64,000 bases of DNA, from positions 4,094,707 to 4,158,706 of the forward strand of contig CAJSYZ010000008.1 of assembly GCA_910574455.1 (NCBI GenBank). The letters run 5' to 3'. Position numbers and translations under genes: made by a program. The notes beneath the pieces are model-generated. The model made no database searches and was not told the origin of the DNA. It worked only from the letters and a program-made list of their open reading frames with translations. This DNA comes from Trichaptum fuscoviolaceum. Taxonomy: Eukaryota > Basidiomycota > Agaricomycetes > Hymenochaetales > Trichaptaceae. Positions 34,263 to 45,215 of this stretch are shown here, one piece after another (the first letter of the stretch is position 1; every line of letters begins with the position of its first letter).

Positions 34263-36267
34263 ATCTGCCTCAGCTTCTGGAGGCCAGATGGTGTAGATGA
34301 GGTTGGATTGCGGAAGGGGGAAGGGAAAGGAGGAGAGGGGATGAGACGATGGTGGGAGTAAAGGAAGAGACGAGGGTGGACGCGACTGAAGTTACAAAGG
34401 CGCGCCCCGTGTCACGTTTCAACCACACATTGGTGAAACCACAAATACCAAACCTGTCCTTTGTTGCGCGTCAATCGTTTAAACCAATGCGCTACTAATA
34501 AAAGGACTCACTAATAACGAGACTTGACACTGGTATTCTTTGCTTCATATCCCTTCTCTTCTGCATATTACATCGTGGTCTTGTTCATAACAGCTGAAAT
34601 TAGAATATCAGACAAATAGCTGGATTGATCTTCCATTCCCTTCGTGGATATCTCGAGACAAGGGGGAATCGAGTATACTCCCGGGTGCGACAATGCTTAG
34701 CCTCTGATCAGCCAAGATATTAATTAGAGGAGTCGATGCAGTGTACTGGGGAAGCAAAGGCACGTAGACGAGTTTTAGCTCTGAGTTTTGATCCCCAGTA
34801 TAAAGGTGCAGGGGCTTCGACAGTGTTATAGGCACCCAGTTTTGTAGACTTTCCATCTCTAAGAACAAATTCTGCAGACTTGGTTCAACGGCGTTCGTTA
34901 TGCACAGGATGATAACCTGATAGTCATCAAGTTAGGTTGCTCAGCAGTGGAGATTCAGGACTATGACATTCCCTGCCACTTGGGCCCGGAGACTAACTCA
35001 GAATACACAAGTGAGCATAGATCCTTTCCCCATATCATTAGCACAAATAAGAGTTCATACCTCAATGACCAGGTCTCGAGTCCATAAGTACCTGTCCTTT
35101 TTATACCCGGGCCTGGGGCAGGCTATACGAGTCGCCTGACGCAAGCTTGGTGCGCTCCGTTTCCCTCCTCCAGCCCATACGTGCCTCTTCCCGAGATACG
35201 CATAATACACAGGTGAGTATGACTTTACCCCATATCATGAGCGCAACTAAGCGTACTAACCTCTGTACCTAGGCACCAATTCGATGAACGCCATGCCACT
35301 CTAGCTTCCGAGGACAATAATACCCATAAGTCACTCCCCAGAAACGTTACTCACCAAGGCGACTGCGAGTGTACGCTCTAAATCCCCCACTTCAGCACCC
35401 TCCTCCAGGGTGTTTTCTACAAACTCCTCAAGGCTGCTATCGAGCGCCGCTTGCGATATTGTTTACACCCAAGAGTCCAAGTCCAAGAGTTCAGGAGTCA
35501 GAGAGACCAAAAGAGCAGGTTCCGACTCCAACTACACGAACAGCCCAGCCCTTCATCCCAAGCACTCTTACACCCAATACCATCCTTCACAGGCCAAAGT
35601 ATCCAGGTAGAGTCCGAGTCACGAACACGAGCACCTCGACTCGTGAAGCACAGCCGAAAAACAAGCCAGTCGACGACCCCCTGGGCCCAGGCTGAAAACA
35701 AAGTAAGCCCACGTCCCAGAGTCCAGTTCGCTCTCCACAGCGAGGAAACGAGAAACTTTCCAGAGCTCATTGCGTTCATCAGAGCTAGATGAGAGAGTAC
35801 GGCGGTACGCTCACCTCCGACTGCGTACGTGGCATCAGCGAAGAAGCACAGTGGCTATACTACATGATGTGTCACACTTCATGTTTCTCCGAGTCAACCT
35901 CATCCCTATCTAGTCAAAAAGAAAAAAAAGAAAAAGGACATAGTTGTATCAAGAAAAATCGATAGCATTAGCTCGATAACAATATTTTTCTACAAGGGTG
36001 TATCCAGGTACGTACAGCTACAGCATAAGAACATGACTTTGAAAGCCGGTAAAAGTCGAGGAGGACAAGCGTCGAGCAAGCCCTAAACCCTGGTGGTATC
36101 AAGAGAAAAAAAAAACGGAAAAGAAAGCTACATGAAAGCGCGGAGGGGAAACTGGTATATAAGCATCAAAGGGGGGGGGGGGGTATCAAATCATATTCTG
36201 AGCCAAGAGAGACAAAATCACGTAGGAAAGTAAAGAAACAGTGCATATCGGCTGCAACTGCGAACGC
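34263..36267. other. Spacer between Gln/Pro-rich gene and AA14, block 2
   Basis: No conserved open frame. It aligns only in patches with 6521-8484. The last 350 bp, the AA14 3' flank, is nearly identical to block 1. Confidence 0.6.
36171..36183 (+). repeat. Poly-G tract (G13)
   Basis: Counterpart of the 17-base G run at 8384-8400, four bases shorter. Confidence 0.9.
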
Positions 36268-37901
36268 TCAGCGCCACAGCTCCCGCTTCTTGTTGTGATT
36301 ATGCCTCCGCCTCCGCTTCGAATGGCCCTGCGTCGAGAACGCGCTCTGTCGAAGATGGCTGTGCAAATTAAGAAATGAGCGAACCGTTCAACGGCTTTAG
36401 GAATGGAAGGAAAAGGAACTCACCATTGTTTGCTAGACCCTGATCCAGAGCCTGATGCCAACGTCGGCTGCGCAGCCACGGTTGACGACGTAGACGCACT
36501 CGAGCTCGAGGCACTCGGCGCAGCTGCACTCGAGCTCGCACCACCCGCACCCGCACTCGAAGCCGTCGCAGTCGCAGTCGCAGTCGCAGCAGCAGCAGGC
36601 GCACTCGACGCCAGCGTCGTCGGCCAGCTCGTCCCCGTCGGCGTCACCACCGCCACCGTCGTCGCCGCATCCGCCCCACGCGTCGCGAACCCCGTCTGCA
36701 CACCCTGCGCGTCGAACACCGGCAGCGGCGAGTCCGCGAAGATGTCCGCCTGCGCGCCGTCCGCGAAGCCGTACAGGTCGAGGTAGTACGGCGGCGCGTG
36801 CTCGCCCTCAAACATCTGTGTGACCGGGGGAGTGCGTTTTAGTTGGGTTCAAGTGGCCTGGAAGAAAGAAACGGGAAAGTGCAAGATACGCACGTTATTC
36901 TGCTCCTTCTGCAACCAGTAGAATGGCTGCTTCGCGCCGTAGGTGCAGTTCCACGGCGCCGCGTCCGGTTTCTTGAAATCCGGGTCGGCACCACACCGAC
37001 GCGGGACGCGGCTCGTGGCGATGGGCACTGTAGACGTGGCACCGGTGACATTGCATCGGAAACCATTCATGTAGTCTAGAGAATCGAAGGTCAGAACCGG
37101 CTGGGTGGCAATGTTGATTAAAGAGGCGAACTCACTTTGCTCGCTGCCCGCATCCGCCTGCAGCGCAACACAAACTCAGCAAAACCGACTCATCCTCGTG
37201 AAGACATAGACTGCTCACCGAATGGATCCAGAACCACGCACAGATGCACCCGCCCTCGGGACACGCCGGCATCTTCTCCGGGACAGCAAAGTCCGTGAAG
37301 CGATTCCACACACACGTATGGTTCACACTGAACACCGCAAAGTCCCCGGGCTTCACCTTGGTGACGTCGCTCTGGTGCGTGATCGCGAGCGCACAGCCCT
37401 TGAGGTCGTCCGGCCCTTGCGTGTGGTACTCCGTCGGGGGCGAGCCCGGGCAGGGGTCGTTGCCCTTCTGGATGTCGCCCCCGCCCGAGGACGCGAAGAG
37501 CGTTGTGGCGGACTTGGTGCACGCGAGCTCGGTCGTGACTTTCCCGCCGGCCGGGAGCGACATGAATGTGTTGGCCGGTGGCGGGAAGGCGAGGTGGTTG
37601 TGCTTCAAAAGCGTCGGAAGTAGATGAGAATTGGTTCGAGGTTGGAGGTGAGAAATTGGTACTTACGAACCACCATTGGTCGAAGGTGTATTGTTGGAGA
37701 GGCGCGACAGGGCGGTTATCGTAAGGAAACATCTGCGAGGTCACGTTAAATCCCCACATCGATTCATGCCAGAGCGCTACACATCTCCATTAGAACTGGC
37801 ATTCTTGATGAACGAACTCATAGAAACGCACCAATGTGTCCAGACACAAGCGTCAAGCATGACGATAGCACAAAAAGCAGACAACACGTCGTATAACCCA
37901 T
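36268..37901 (-). CDS. AA14 lytic polysaccharide monooxygenase (416 aa), intact
   Basis: Secreted copper enzyme that oxidatively cleaves polysaccharide; AA14 was described for xylan bound to cellulose. Seven exons join in phase: 37832-37901, 37667-37776, 37219-37602, 37136-37157, 36894-37075, 36424-36815 and 36268-36358. A 21-residue signal peptide ([21 protein letters not shown]) precedes mature [14 protein letters not shown]. Counting from that His, the copper ligands known for AA14 fall in place: His1, His99 (PPTEYHTQG) and Tyr176 (SEQNYMNGF). Many Cys for disulfides ([15 protein letters not shown]). A Ser/Ala-rich tail follows the domain, and the last exon adds [18 protein letters not shown]. 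That exon is used only if a GTGAGT donor overlapping the apparent stop is spliced; both block copies conserve it. Neighbour: Gln/Pro-rich gene, same strand. Confidence 0.92.
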
Positions 37902-39085
37902 CTGGTCGCTCTAATCGAACTCTCGCGTTATAGGTTTTGAAGTCGAAATAAGAATAACGACGCAGAGGATTCCCGTCGTTTATATATGAAAAAGGCGCGT
38001 TCAACGCAAAACAAGATCGAACGAAGGTGTGATAAGAATAAGTAAGTAAGTGGCACCAAGACCAGCCGTGGCACGCGTCTTTGCAAGCGTCGTGTAAGTT
38101 AGATATTCTTAGAAACGACGCAAAACGAAGGTCGAAACGGAATCGAAAGCGAAGAAACAAAGTGCGCGTCGGTGTCGTCGGTGTCGAGCGGTGCTGCAAA
38201 GGTTTCAACCTTGGCTTGGTTTCGAACGTCGAACGTCAGAGGAATTGGGAACCCAGTGCCAGCCGAGTTCACCGTGCTTGAGTTATGTGCGTGGCGGGCA
38301 CGGAGAGTAATGACCGTCGAGAGAGAGAGAGAGGAGGGCGGACGGACGAGTCGCCGTGGTCGTGGTCAAGAACGAAGAGTATGAGATGAGGAGGAGGAGG
38401 CGGTGGGGAGACGGTGGGCAATAATAAGAAGAGAAAAAAGCACACAGGCACGATTGACACGCCGGCCAAGGACCACGGATCCGCACCCAAGACGAACAGC
38501 AAACCGAGATCAAGAGAATCGAGATAACACCCACCTCGATCCCAAGCACCTCACTTACATAACACTCACCCACCACAATAAAAGTATCCACACATACCCG
38601 TATGGCAGCCATCTGCACACATACGCGAGGAGTCAATTGATGGGCCTGCAGTTATTATTCGGAGGCGACGTATTTGGGCGGCGACAGCAGACAATAGCGC
38701 GTCGAGCTCAGGCTCGGAGGCTGGGCCGGTCGTTGCAATGGTACACAAACAACTATAAACTCATAGCAAGACTCCCCGGCCGTCACATTTCGTCTCTTGA
38801 TTACTGTACTCCGAATCAACAACGCAGAATAAAACCAAGGACTGATCTCAGTTGAAAGACTCCCCCTTCTCTCTCTCTACTTAGAATACCAAGTACAACT
38901 AACACACATATTTTCTAGTACATAGTCGGTTCAAAACAGTATATGATAACTGCATGATCAACGACCCGCTGTAAATATAATTAATCGCTAGCATCATGAT
39001 AGAGAACGTCCGACCGCTTGGTGGATGCAATTAAAAAAAATAAATGATTGAGGGGAAGGAGAAAAAGCTCATGGTCGAAACTACA

Positions 39086-39159
39086 TAGCGACAACTGGTA
39101 TCGATCCAGTGACCTCAAGGTTATGAGCCTTGCGCGCTAAACCACTGCGCCATGCCGCT
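39086..39159 (-). tRNA. tRNA-iMet: tRNA-Met (CAT), initiator-like
   Basis: Cloverleaf on the minus strand: acceptor AGCGGCA/TGTCGCT, D-stem GCGC/GCGC, anticodon stem CAAGG/CCTTG around loop CTCATAA (anticodon CAT), and T-stem ACTGG/CCAGT with loop ATCGATA. No intron and no encoded CCA. The A1:U72 pair and A54 in the T-loop are marks of eukaryotic initiator tRNA, as is the GCGCAGTGG D-arm start. Two departures from the usual initiator are seen: the anticodon stem has only two of the three G:C pairs at its base, and the T-loop is AUCGAUA rather than AUCGAAA. Confidence 0.85.
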
Positions 39160-40272
39160 GATATTAGTTAATTGTCCTTTGCATTTGTGATCGTTTGTAA
39201 TCGTAAAACACTTTATCAGAAGAAAGAAAATTAATTAATCTTTTTCGTCAAGATACCGACTGTCGAACATCCCAAAAAAGAATTCAACTCTGCATTGCAC
39301 GTAGTCCCAGTAGTCCAGCTATTTACATTCAATCAATCAATCGACAACCCCAATCAACAATCAGTCGATCAGAGTGTCATATGTACAATATATTACAGTA
39401 TAAACAAAAAAGGTCCACGCAAGGTCCACATTCCTTGAGGGTACTACGAACGAAGTTGAGTAGTAAGTATGCGTAATAATGAAGCGAAAAAGAGACACGA
39501 GCAAAGACGAGACGAGACAAGACGAGACGAATAGTACAGAAAAAAGAAAAAAGAAAAAGAAAAGAAGAAATTTTCCATGGCTACAGATTTCGGTATTGCG
39601 TATATAAAGATGTGACTGGATGAGGATGAGGATGGGTATAGTATGCAGTGTGTGATGTTGTTATATAAGACGGATGAAATGAGATAAGTCGTGTGTGTAT
39701 GAGGTAGGTTAAAGATGAAGGAAGATGAATAAGTATACATAAGTATACGGTCCGATGAGTTTGGTGTGAGGAGGTGAGATACGGCCAAGTCCCGGGTGAG
39801 CGAGCGGACGGGTGAGTGGGTGAGTAGGTACACGGGAAGGTGAGGTGTTCGAAGCCTTGTAAGCGAGAGAGGACGGAGAGGACGACAGAAAACTGCCCGG
39901 AAACGGACGACATCATTCATGAAGAACGGCAGCGGCAACAATCACGGGCTTCAATTAATCAAGCTTCGAGTCTTCGAGTCTTCCATCAAACCCATCAAGA
40001 CCACCCGCCCGTCCGGCCGTCCGTCCATCAATCAATCAATCAAAGAAGACATCAATCACGTCTCCGCCACTGCGAGAAAAAAGATGCTCGGAGTATGTGA
40101 CGTTGGCATGGCATGGCATGCCTCTGGCTGAGAATATCCCGTCTCGTCTCGACGAAACTTAGGCTTCGAGACGCGGACTGCGCGGAGAGTGCCAGAGGAC
40201 GGCCTGCCTAACTGCCAGTAGTCGCGCATTACGCAATCCATTGCGCGTCGCGCGTCGCGTCAGCGCCCACTG

Positions 40273-40332
40273 CGAATCGTCGCAATATCCTAAACAACGA
40301 ATCGTCGCAATATCCTAAACAACAAATCGTCA
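40273..40332 (+). repeat. 25-bp tandem repeat, about 2.4 copies
   Basis: The unit CGAATCGTCGCAATATCCTA + AACAA occurs twice exactly and a third time in part, about 100 bp beyond the 3' end of the Ser-rich gene. Confidence 0.85.
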
Positions 40333-40432
40333 GCATCCCTCACCCTCCACCAAATCCAAAACAAAACTCACCAGAACGCGCACGCAATCTCATCCCCAGT
40401 ACAAAAAAAATCAAAAAATTGAAATAGCGCAT

Positions 40433-42469
40433 CTACGCACACGCCTCCAACACCGCCTGGCTCCGCTCGATCACCTCCCACCCATTACCCGCCGTCGTCG
40501 TCGCCGGCACATCGAAGCCCCCCATCGCCATGGTCATCCCCATCGAGGGAAACGGGTACGCGACGAGGTTCCACCCCTCCCGCTCCTCCTCCACCACCAC
40601 CTCGTCATGCACCACAGGCTGGTTCCGTTTACCGAGGGACTTCGCCTTCGGCTTTGGAATAGGGTTTGCGTGCCTCGACAGCGCAGTGAACGTAACCGCG
40701 ATCGACGACTTCGGGGACTTCGGCCAGGCAGCCGCAGGCGCGTCGAACATGAACACGTCCGGGTCCAGCTCGCCCTCCGCGTCCTTATCAGCTTCTTCAT
40801 CAGAAGACGCGTCGAAACTATCGCCCGCCGCGAACGACAGCGCCGGAGACGGCGGGCACGTTAAGCCCGATGACGCAGGAGCGAAATTGAGCTCGGCGAG
40901 TGTGAGGCTCGGGGAGGAGATGGCGTACGCCGGCGAGAGGTACGGCGACGAGAGACTAAGGTCGAGCTGCTCCTCCCTGATCCCCGAGCCAGAACCAGAT
41001 TCAGGAAATGACACTTGCATTTGCTGCTGCTCGTCCTCGTCCACATCCATCTCAAACAGCCCCATCTCCTCGCTCTGCCGATCCTGGTCGCGGACCAGCT
41101 CCTCCAGCTCCCGCGTCGCCTCGGTGAGGTCGAACCCGCCGCCATACCCATATTCGTACCCCATCGCCGCGTCCATGCCCGTATCGACAGGCGGGGAGGC
41201 GGAGCACATGCCCAAGCTCGCGCGGAGCGCCTCGCCCTCTCTCCACGCCCGATCAAAGTCCGTCAACCTCGTCTCCTCCTTCGTCTCCTCCCTCAACAAC
41301 CCCATCGCGCGCGCGCGCCGCGGGCCGACGCGGAGGATCTGTTTTCCCTCCTCCGAGGCGCGCAACCGCGCACACAGCGCGAGCTTCGCCCAGTTTGCCT
41401 CGGGGCGGCCGCGCGGGCGCCGCGCGTTCGGGAGCGTCGCGAAAAACGCACTGCATGGACCGTTCAGGGCACGCGGGATGTAGTCTGCGGGGCAGAGCGG
41501 GGAGAGCGGGCGCGCGCGCGGGAGGCAGGGTGCGGGTGGCGGCGAGTGATGGCGGATTGAGGGTGTTGGCTGTGGGCCGTTCGGTGAGATGGTGGAGACG
41601 GGCGGTGGAGGGGCGGGGCGCGAGGCGCTGGGGATCTGGATGGGCGGGAGGGCTTTGCGCGAGACCTTGCACTTGACCTTGAGCGGGATCGCGTGGTCTT
41701 GCAGTGCAGGCGCGGGCGGCGCGGGTGGTGCTGGTGGAATGTTCATATCACATTCCGTTTCCGACGTCGATGTCGAAGACGGGAGCGAGAAGGATGAAGA
41801 GGAAGAGGACGGGAAGGTGAGCATCGACGGACAGCCGGGGGTTAGTTTGGCTGCGATGGCGCGGCGCCTGTCTCGTTGGTCGAGCTGGTAGCGCAGCGAA
41901 CGTTTATAAGGTACTTCGGTTAACGTTGCAGTCGTCGTCGTCGAGCCTGAGGAAGCCTGCGGACTGTAGGTGGCGAGTGTGTTTAGACTCGCATACGAGG
42001 CGCACCGTCTAAGGCCTCCAGACCCCGATGATGCCGATGCAGGAGGCTGCTGCGGCTCAGCCACCATCGTCAGCGTCGCCTTTGTTGTCGACGTACTCGT
42101 TGCCACCTTTGTAGTCGTAGTCGTGACTGTCGTTGTTGTCGAAGAAGTCGTCGAATTCATCACCGGCATCTTTTTCTGATACTTGCGCAGCGGCTCGCTC
42201 GTGGCGGAGAACGAGAACGACGACGTGCGTTTGCGAGGCCCGAGCCCGAGTCCGAACGGGAGGCTTGAAGGCAGACCAAGGCCGATGCTCAGCGGGGCCT
42301 TTGTGTTTTTCGATGTTGTCTGCGCCTGTGCCGATGCCGTTGAAGCTGTGGAAGCTTTGGCCGTGGCAGTGGCTGTGGATGAAGCAGCAGCGCCCGCAGC
42401 AAGGTGCGTTTGAGATTTATTGGGCTCGATGTCGGCGGCAGAGACGAGGATGTACGAGGCGGACGTCAT
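40433..42469 (-). CDS. Ser/Pro/Ala-rich disordered protein (678 aa), intronless
   Basis: Not recognised. One uninterrupted frame from ATG at 42469 to the stop at 40433, in a GC-rich stretch where antisense frames are also open by chance. The protein is of low complexity. It has Thr/Ser runs (about residues 105-135), a basic patch (LGPRKRTSSFSFSATSEPLR), a repeat-like YLDQRDRRRAI region near 190, Pro-rich segments (about 250-310), and one better-ordered part at about 330-400 (ADYIPRALNGPCSAFFATLP, then ARRPRGRPEANWAKLALCAR). The RPRGRP in it resembles an AT-hook core. Acidic stretches follow (MDVDEDEQQQ, DASSDEEADKDAEGELD). A nuclear or scaffold role is possible but unproven. Confidence 0.75.
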   Translation of the reverse strand: MTSASYILVSAADIEPNKSQTHLAAGAAASSTATATAKASTASTASAQAQTTSKNTKAPLSIGLGLPSSLPFGLGLGPRKRTSSFSFSATSEPLRKYQKKMPVMNSTTSSTTTTVTTTTTKVATSTSTTKATLTMVAEPQQPPASASSGSGGLRRCASYASLNTLATYSPQASSGSTTTTATLTEVPYKRSLRYQLDQRDRRRAIAAKLTPGCPSMLTFPSSSSSSFSLPSSTSTSETECDMNIPPAPPAPPAPALQDHAIPLKVKCKVSRKALPPIQIPSASRPAPPPPVSTISPNGPQPTPSIRHHSPPPAPCLPRARPLSPLCPADYIPRALNGPCSAFFATLPNARRPRGRPEANWAKLALCARLRASEEGKQILRVGPRRARAMGLLREETKEETRLTDFDRAWREGEALRASLGMCSASPPVDTGMDAAMGYEYGYGGGFDLTEATRELEELVRDQDRQSEEMGLFEMDVDEDEQQQMQVSFPESGSGSGIREEQLDLSLSSPYLSPAYAISSPSLTLAELNFAPASSGLTCPPSPALSFAAGDSFDASSDEEADKDAEGELDPDVFMFDAPAAAWPKSPKSSIAVTFTALSRHANPIPKPKAKSLGKRNQPVVHDEVVVEEEREGWNLVAYPFPSMGMTMAMGGFDVPATTTAGNGWEVIERSQAVLEACA

Positions 42470-44403
42470 TCCCGTTCGTTAGGTCTTATCTGTTATTTGG
42501 CCACCTCTGACACTTGCTGCGCTCGGAATGATATAAGTAAACCGCTGTACGCGTCCTTCTTTCTTGTTCTAATCTCTCTGTCCTCTTTTCCCAATTGTCT
42601 CGTCTTGTCCTTCTCGGTCCGTCCGTCCTGGAGGGGAAAGGTAAACCATATCAATAATCACGGAAGCAAAGGGCTTGAATGGAACGGAAACACACACTCA
42701 AGACAAAAGACAGGAGGCCACAGGTATGCAAAAAGAGGAGGAGGACAAAGAAAAGTCTCTAAGGCTGAGCGCGCGTGGGTTTGTATTGGTGGGATGACGC
42801 GGGACACGAGACCTGAAGAGCGCGGAAAGGGGGGGAAAGAACAACGGGCGTGCAAACACGGAACAAAGCACGAGCCCCCCGCGGTATATATACTTCGCCC
42901 ATATCCGGCTCTGACTCACACCTCGGGTCCCCGGAACCACAGTCTTTGTTCGCACGGTTCCTCACTGGCGCCGACCAGTGCGAGTGGTGATAGGGGGCCG
43001 GGACCCGGGGCTTATGACTGCTGCCGAATCCGGCCGAAGAAAAGATTTTGAGCATCGACGTCAAATCATGATGTCGTGATCGTGATGCATTTGGTGTTGC
43101 CAAGCTCCATGATATGATCCCGTCCGTTTCTGCGTTTTCTCTTTTGTCTTCTGTTCGTCGTCGCTGGCAGGACCCAAAGTGCGGAATTTGTCCTCAACAA
43201 GTTTTTTTCCGAATCGCCGGAGTACATACATGTCCAGGCTCCGAACCACGAACAGAGGGGGGCTGTGCCCAGTGTGTCGGAGACTCGGCACTCATTACTC
43301 AAGAAGGGCTGTGGTTCATTCACCTCCTAACAACTACAACCACAAACCACACCGGCGCCTACTTAGCCGCGGCCGCTCGGAAGAATCGCCGTGACAATCG
43401 GGAAAGGAGAAGAAAGGAAGGAAGAAGAAAGGAAGAAGAGCTGATAACAAATGAACTGCGGACGTACTACACGCTCCTGTCACATATCAAAGCCTTCTAT
43501 CAGATCACTGAGCAAATTAAAAATAGCCCACCAAACTTAACTTTAATTTCTCACATCACATCAAAGCTAATCAAACCGGCCGCTGAGAAGTTTGAATCGC
43601 TGGCAGGCGGAATTCCGTAACGCACTCAAACTGAAACTTGAACACATGCAGTTGACTTTTTTCTCTCAGAGCGTAAAGTCAGATTTCTGTTCTCAAAGAC
43701 CTGTCGATGGTTGCGATGGTGTTAGAGTGATATCAAATAGCTTATCTGTATCTGTTCCTGGTATAAACCTTTGAGAGTGAATATGTCAAATAACCTTCCA
43801 ATTACCTACCATTCCAGGTCTCAAACAAAACCGAGCCAGGAGTTATGACGGACTACTATAATAACACTGACTGCCTTGCGGGTCTTCGAACCTTCAGTGC
43901 GGTAACAAACGCATCAGCTTTTACACCCATTTTCATAAAGGATGACAGTCGGGCAAAAAAAGAGAAAGAAGAGGCCGTTACGTGAAGAGCAATGCCGAAG
44001 TGCCGGGAAGCCAAATAAAGTAAGGCAGCCCAGTCGGTCTGCGAATGTTGTCCGAATAAAGTAAAACGGCACGATCGGTCCCCGAACGTCGTCATCCGGC
44101 CGAAAATCGCTGCAGAGTCATTGGCTGATTTCTTTTCAAGCCAATGACGACAGGCTCGAAACTTCTCGCCGATACGTCCCGAGCTCCGGCTTTCCTTTAC
44201 TCGCGAAACTTCTCTTTTTTTACGGACTGTCATCCTTTATGCAAATGGGTGTAAACGTACAAACACATTTGGATTTTGTTACAAGACAGCAATTTGAGAT
44301 GCAACGAAAGCACAGAACAGCAATTGAAACAGCGAACGAGGTATATAAGACCAAAAAAAAACTACACCAATCAACCTTTCAATCCGATAATAACTCGGGC
44401 CAT
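42470..44403. other. Intergenic region with MITE
   Basis: Upstream region of the Ser-rich gene, then the MITE at 43924-44251. An open frame at 43114-43620 (168 aa) has a Lys/Arg/Glu-rich middle but no domain, no conserved partner and no clear gene signals, so it was not called. Confidence 0.5.
43924..44251. mobile_element. MITE, 328 bp, TA target site
   Basis: Terminal inverted repeats of at least 27 bp: CACCCATTTTCATAAAGGAT at the left, and the reverse complement of ..ATCCTTTATGCAAATGGGTG at the right, with one mismatch. The similarity runs inward through GACAGTC into an AAAAAAAGAGAA tract. TA flanks both ends (43922-43923 and 44252-44253), as in Tc1/mariner-type elements. No coding capacity. 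Confidence 0.75.
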
Positions 44404-45215
44404 CTAGCTCTTATGCTCCTCGAGCCAGGCTTTCAGATACTCGTCGCTCTATCAATCACCATACGTCAGAAGAAGAAACATAACCCATAGTCATAATCAC
44501 TCACACTAACAACACCCACCGCCGCCCTCACCACGCCCTCCTCAAACAAGCCCGCCCGCACCGCGCGCGCCAGCACACTCTTCACCCAATCCTGGCAGTT
44601 CCACCGCCCGTCCGGCTCGCGCACGCGCTCCCCAGCCGCGAGCCGCTCCAGCGCGCGGCGCTCCGCGAGCGTGAGCGTCCCGAGCGGCGCGGCGAGTGTG
44701 TGCGCGAGCGCGGAGGCGTCTTGCGATTTCGTCATGGGCCCCCAGTTCGTGTAGATGTCTTTGTATATGGGTAGCCTCGAAGTCGAAGTCGAAGTCGAAG
44801 TCGATGATGAGTCGGGGGAATGGGAGGGAGGCAGGAGGATCCGCTCGGTGAGGACATGCAGCATCCGGAAGTGCGCGCACCCGCCCAAGTCCTGCAGGCG
44901 CCAGCGGATCATCCAGTGCACGCCGTCCCGCGCGATCGGCGCCTCGTCCGCGCGCACCGACGACGCAGAGGGATAGTAGTCGACCGCGGCGAGCTGGACC
45001 TCGAGCGGCGCGTCGAGCCGGTCGGGGAACACGTCGACGGGCGGGAGCATGCCCGGGAAGCGCCCGAATTTGCGTTCGTCGTCCGCCGAGTCATCCTCGT
45101 CGATCGCGTCGCCTCCTGTGCCGGACGAAGACGGGGACGAGGACGAGGGGGGCGGTACGTTGAACGCGGGGTTGCTCGAGAGGTTTGCGGGGAGGAGGCG
45201 TGATGTCAGGCTCAT
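44404..45215 (-). CDS. B1: NCQDW-family protein (251 aa)
   Basis: Two exons, 44505-45215 and 44404-44448, join in phase 0 at GTGAGT..ATAG; the short second exon encodes SDEYLKAWLEEHKS. Family landmarks: FGRFPGM (50-56), LAAVDYYP, HWMIRW (His100), HVLTER, YTNWGP (155-160), LTLAERRALE and WNCQDWVKSVL (Cys207). A His in a hydrophobic HWxIxW strand followed about 105 residues later by Asn-Cys resembles LRAT/NlpC-P60-type papain-like enzymes with NCEHF-like motifs, but this is inference. B1 differs from B2-B4 by a Ser-rich N-terminal extension and an (ST)n insert encoded by a GAAGTC repeat near 44776-44805. It is also the most GC-rich copy. Confidence 0.8.

Larger units (their letters stand above)
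31722..38125. repeat. Segmental duplication, block copy 2 (partner 3978-10355)
   Basis: Direct repeat of block 1, same orientation, offset about 27,744 bp at the left end and about 27,770 bp at the right. Both genes are open here. Left of 31722 no similarity to the LTR next to block 1 is seen, so the original duplication may have extended further left and been split in copy 1 by the retrotransposon. Confidence 0.9.
37902..40432. other. Intergenic region with tRNA gene
   Basis: Up to about 38125 this is the AA14 upstream region shared with block 1. Beyond that there is purine-rich and microsatellite-like DNA (GAGAGA near 38322-38336; GACGAGACAAGACGAGACGA near 39510; GATGAGGATGAGGATGGG near 39619). 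The tRNA lies at 39086-39159. Open frames at 38403-38855, 39444-39941 and 39840-40100 are low-complexity and not called. Confidence 0.5.

Noticed and set aside
38403..38855. 150-aa plus-strand frame upstream of AA14
   Set aside because: Low-complexity His/Arg/Thr-rich translation of repetitive DNA; no start context or homologue.
40530..41560. Long plus-strand frames antisense to the Ser-rich gene
   Set aside because: Shadow frames in GC-rich sequence; the minus frame runs 678 codons from a clear ATG and the shadows do not.
43114..43620. 168-aa plus-strand frame with a Lys/Arg/Glu-rich middle
   Set aside because: No domain, no homologue in the window, composition explained by purine-rich DNA.
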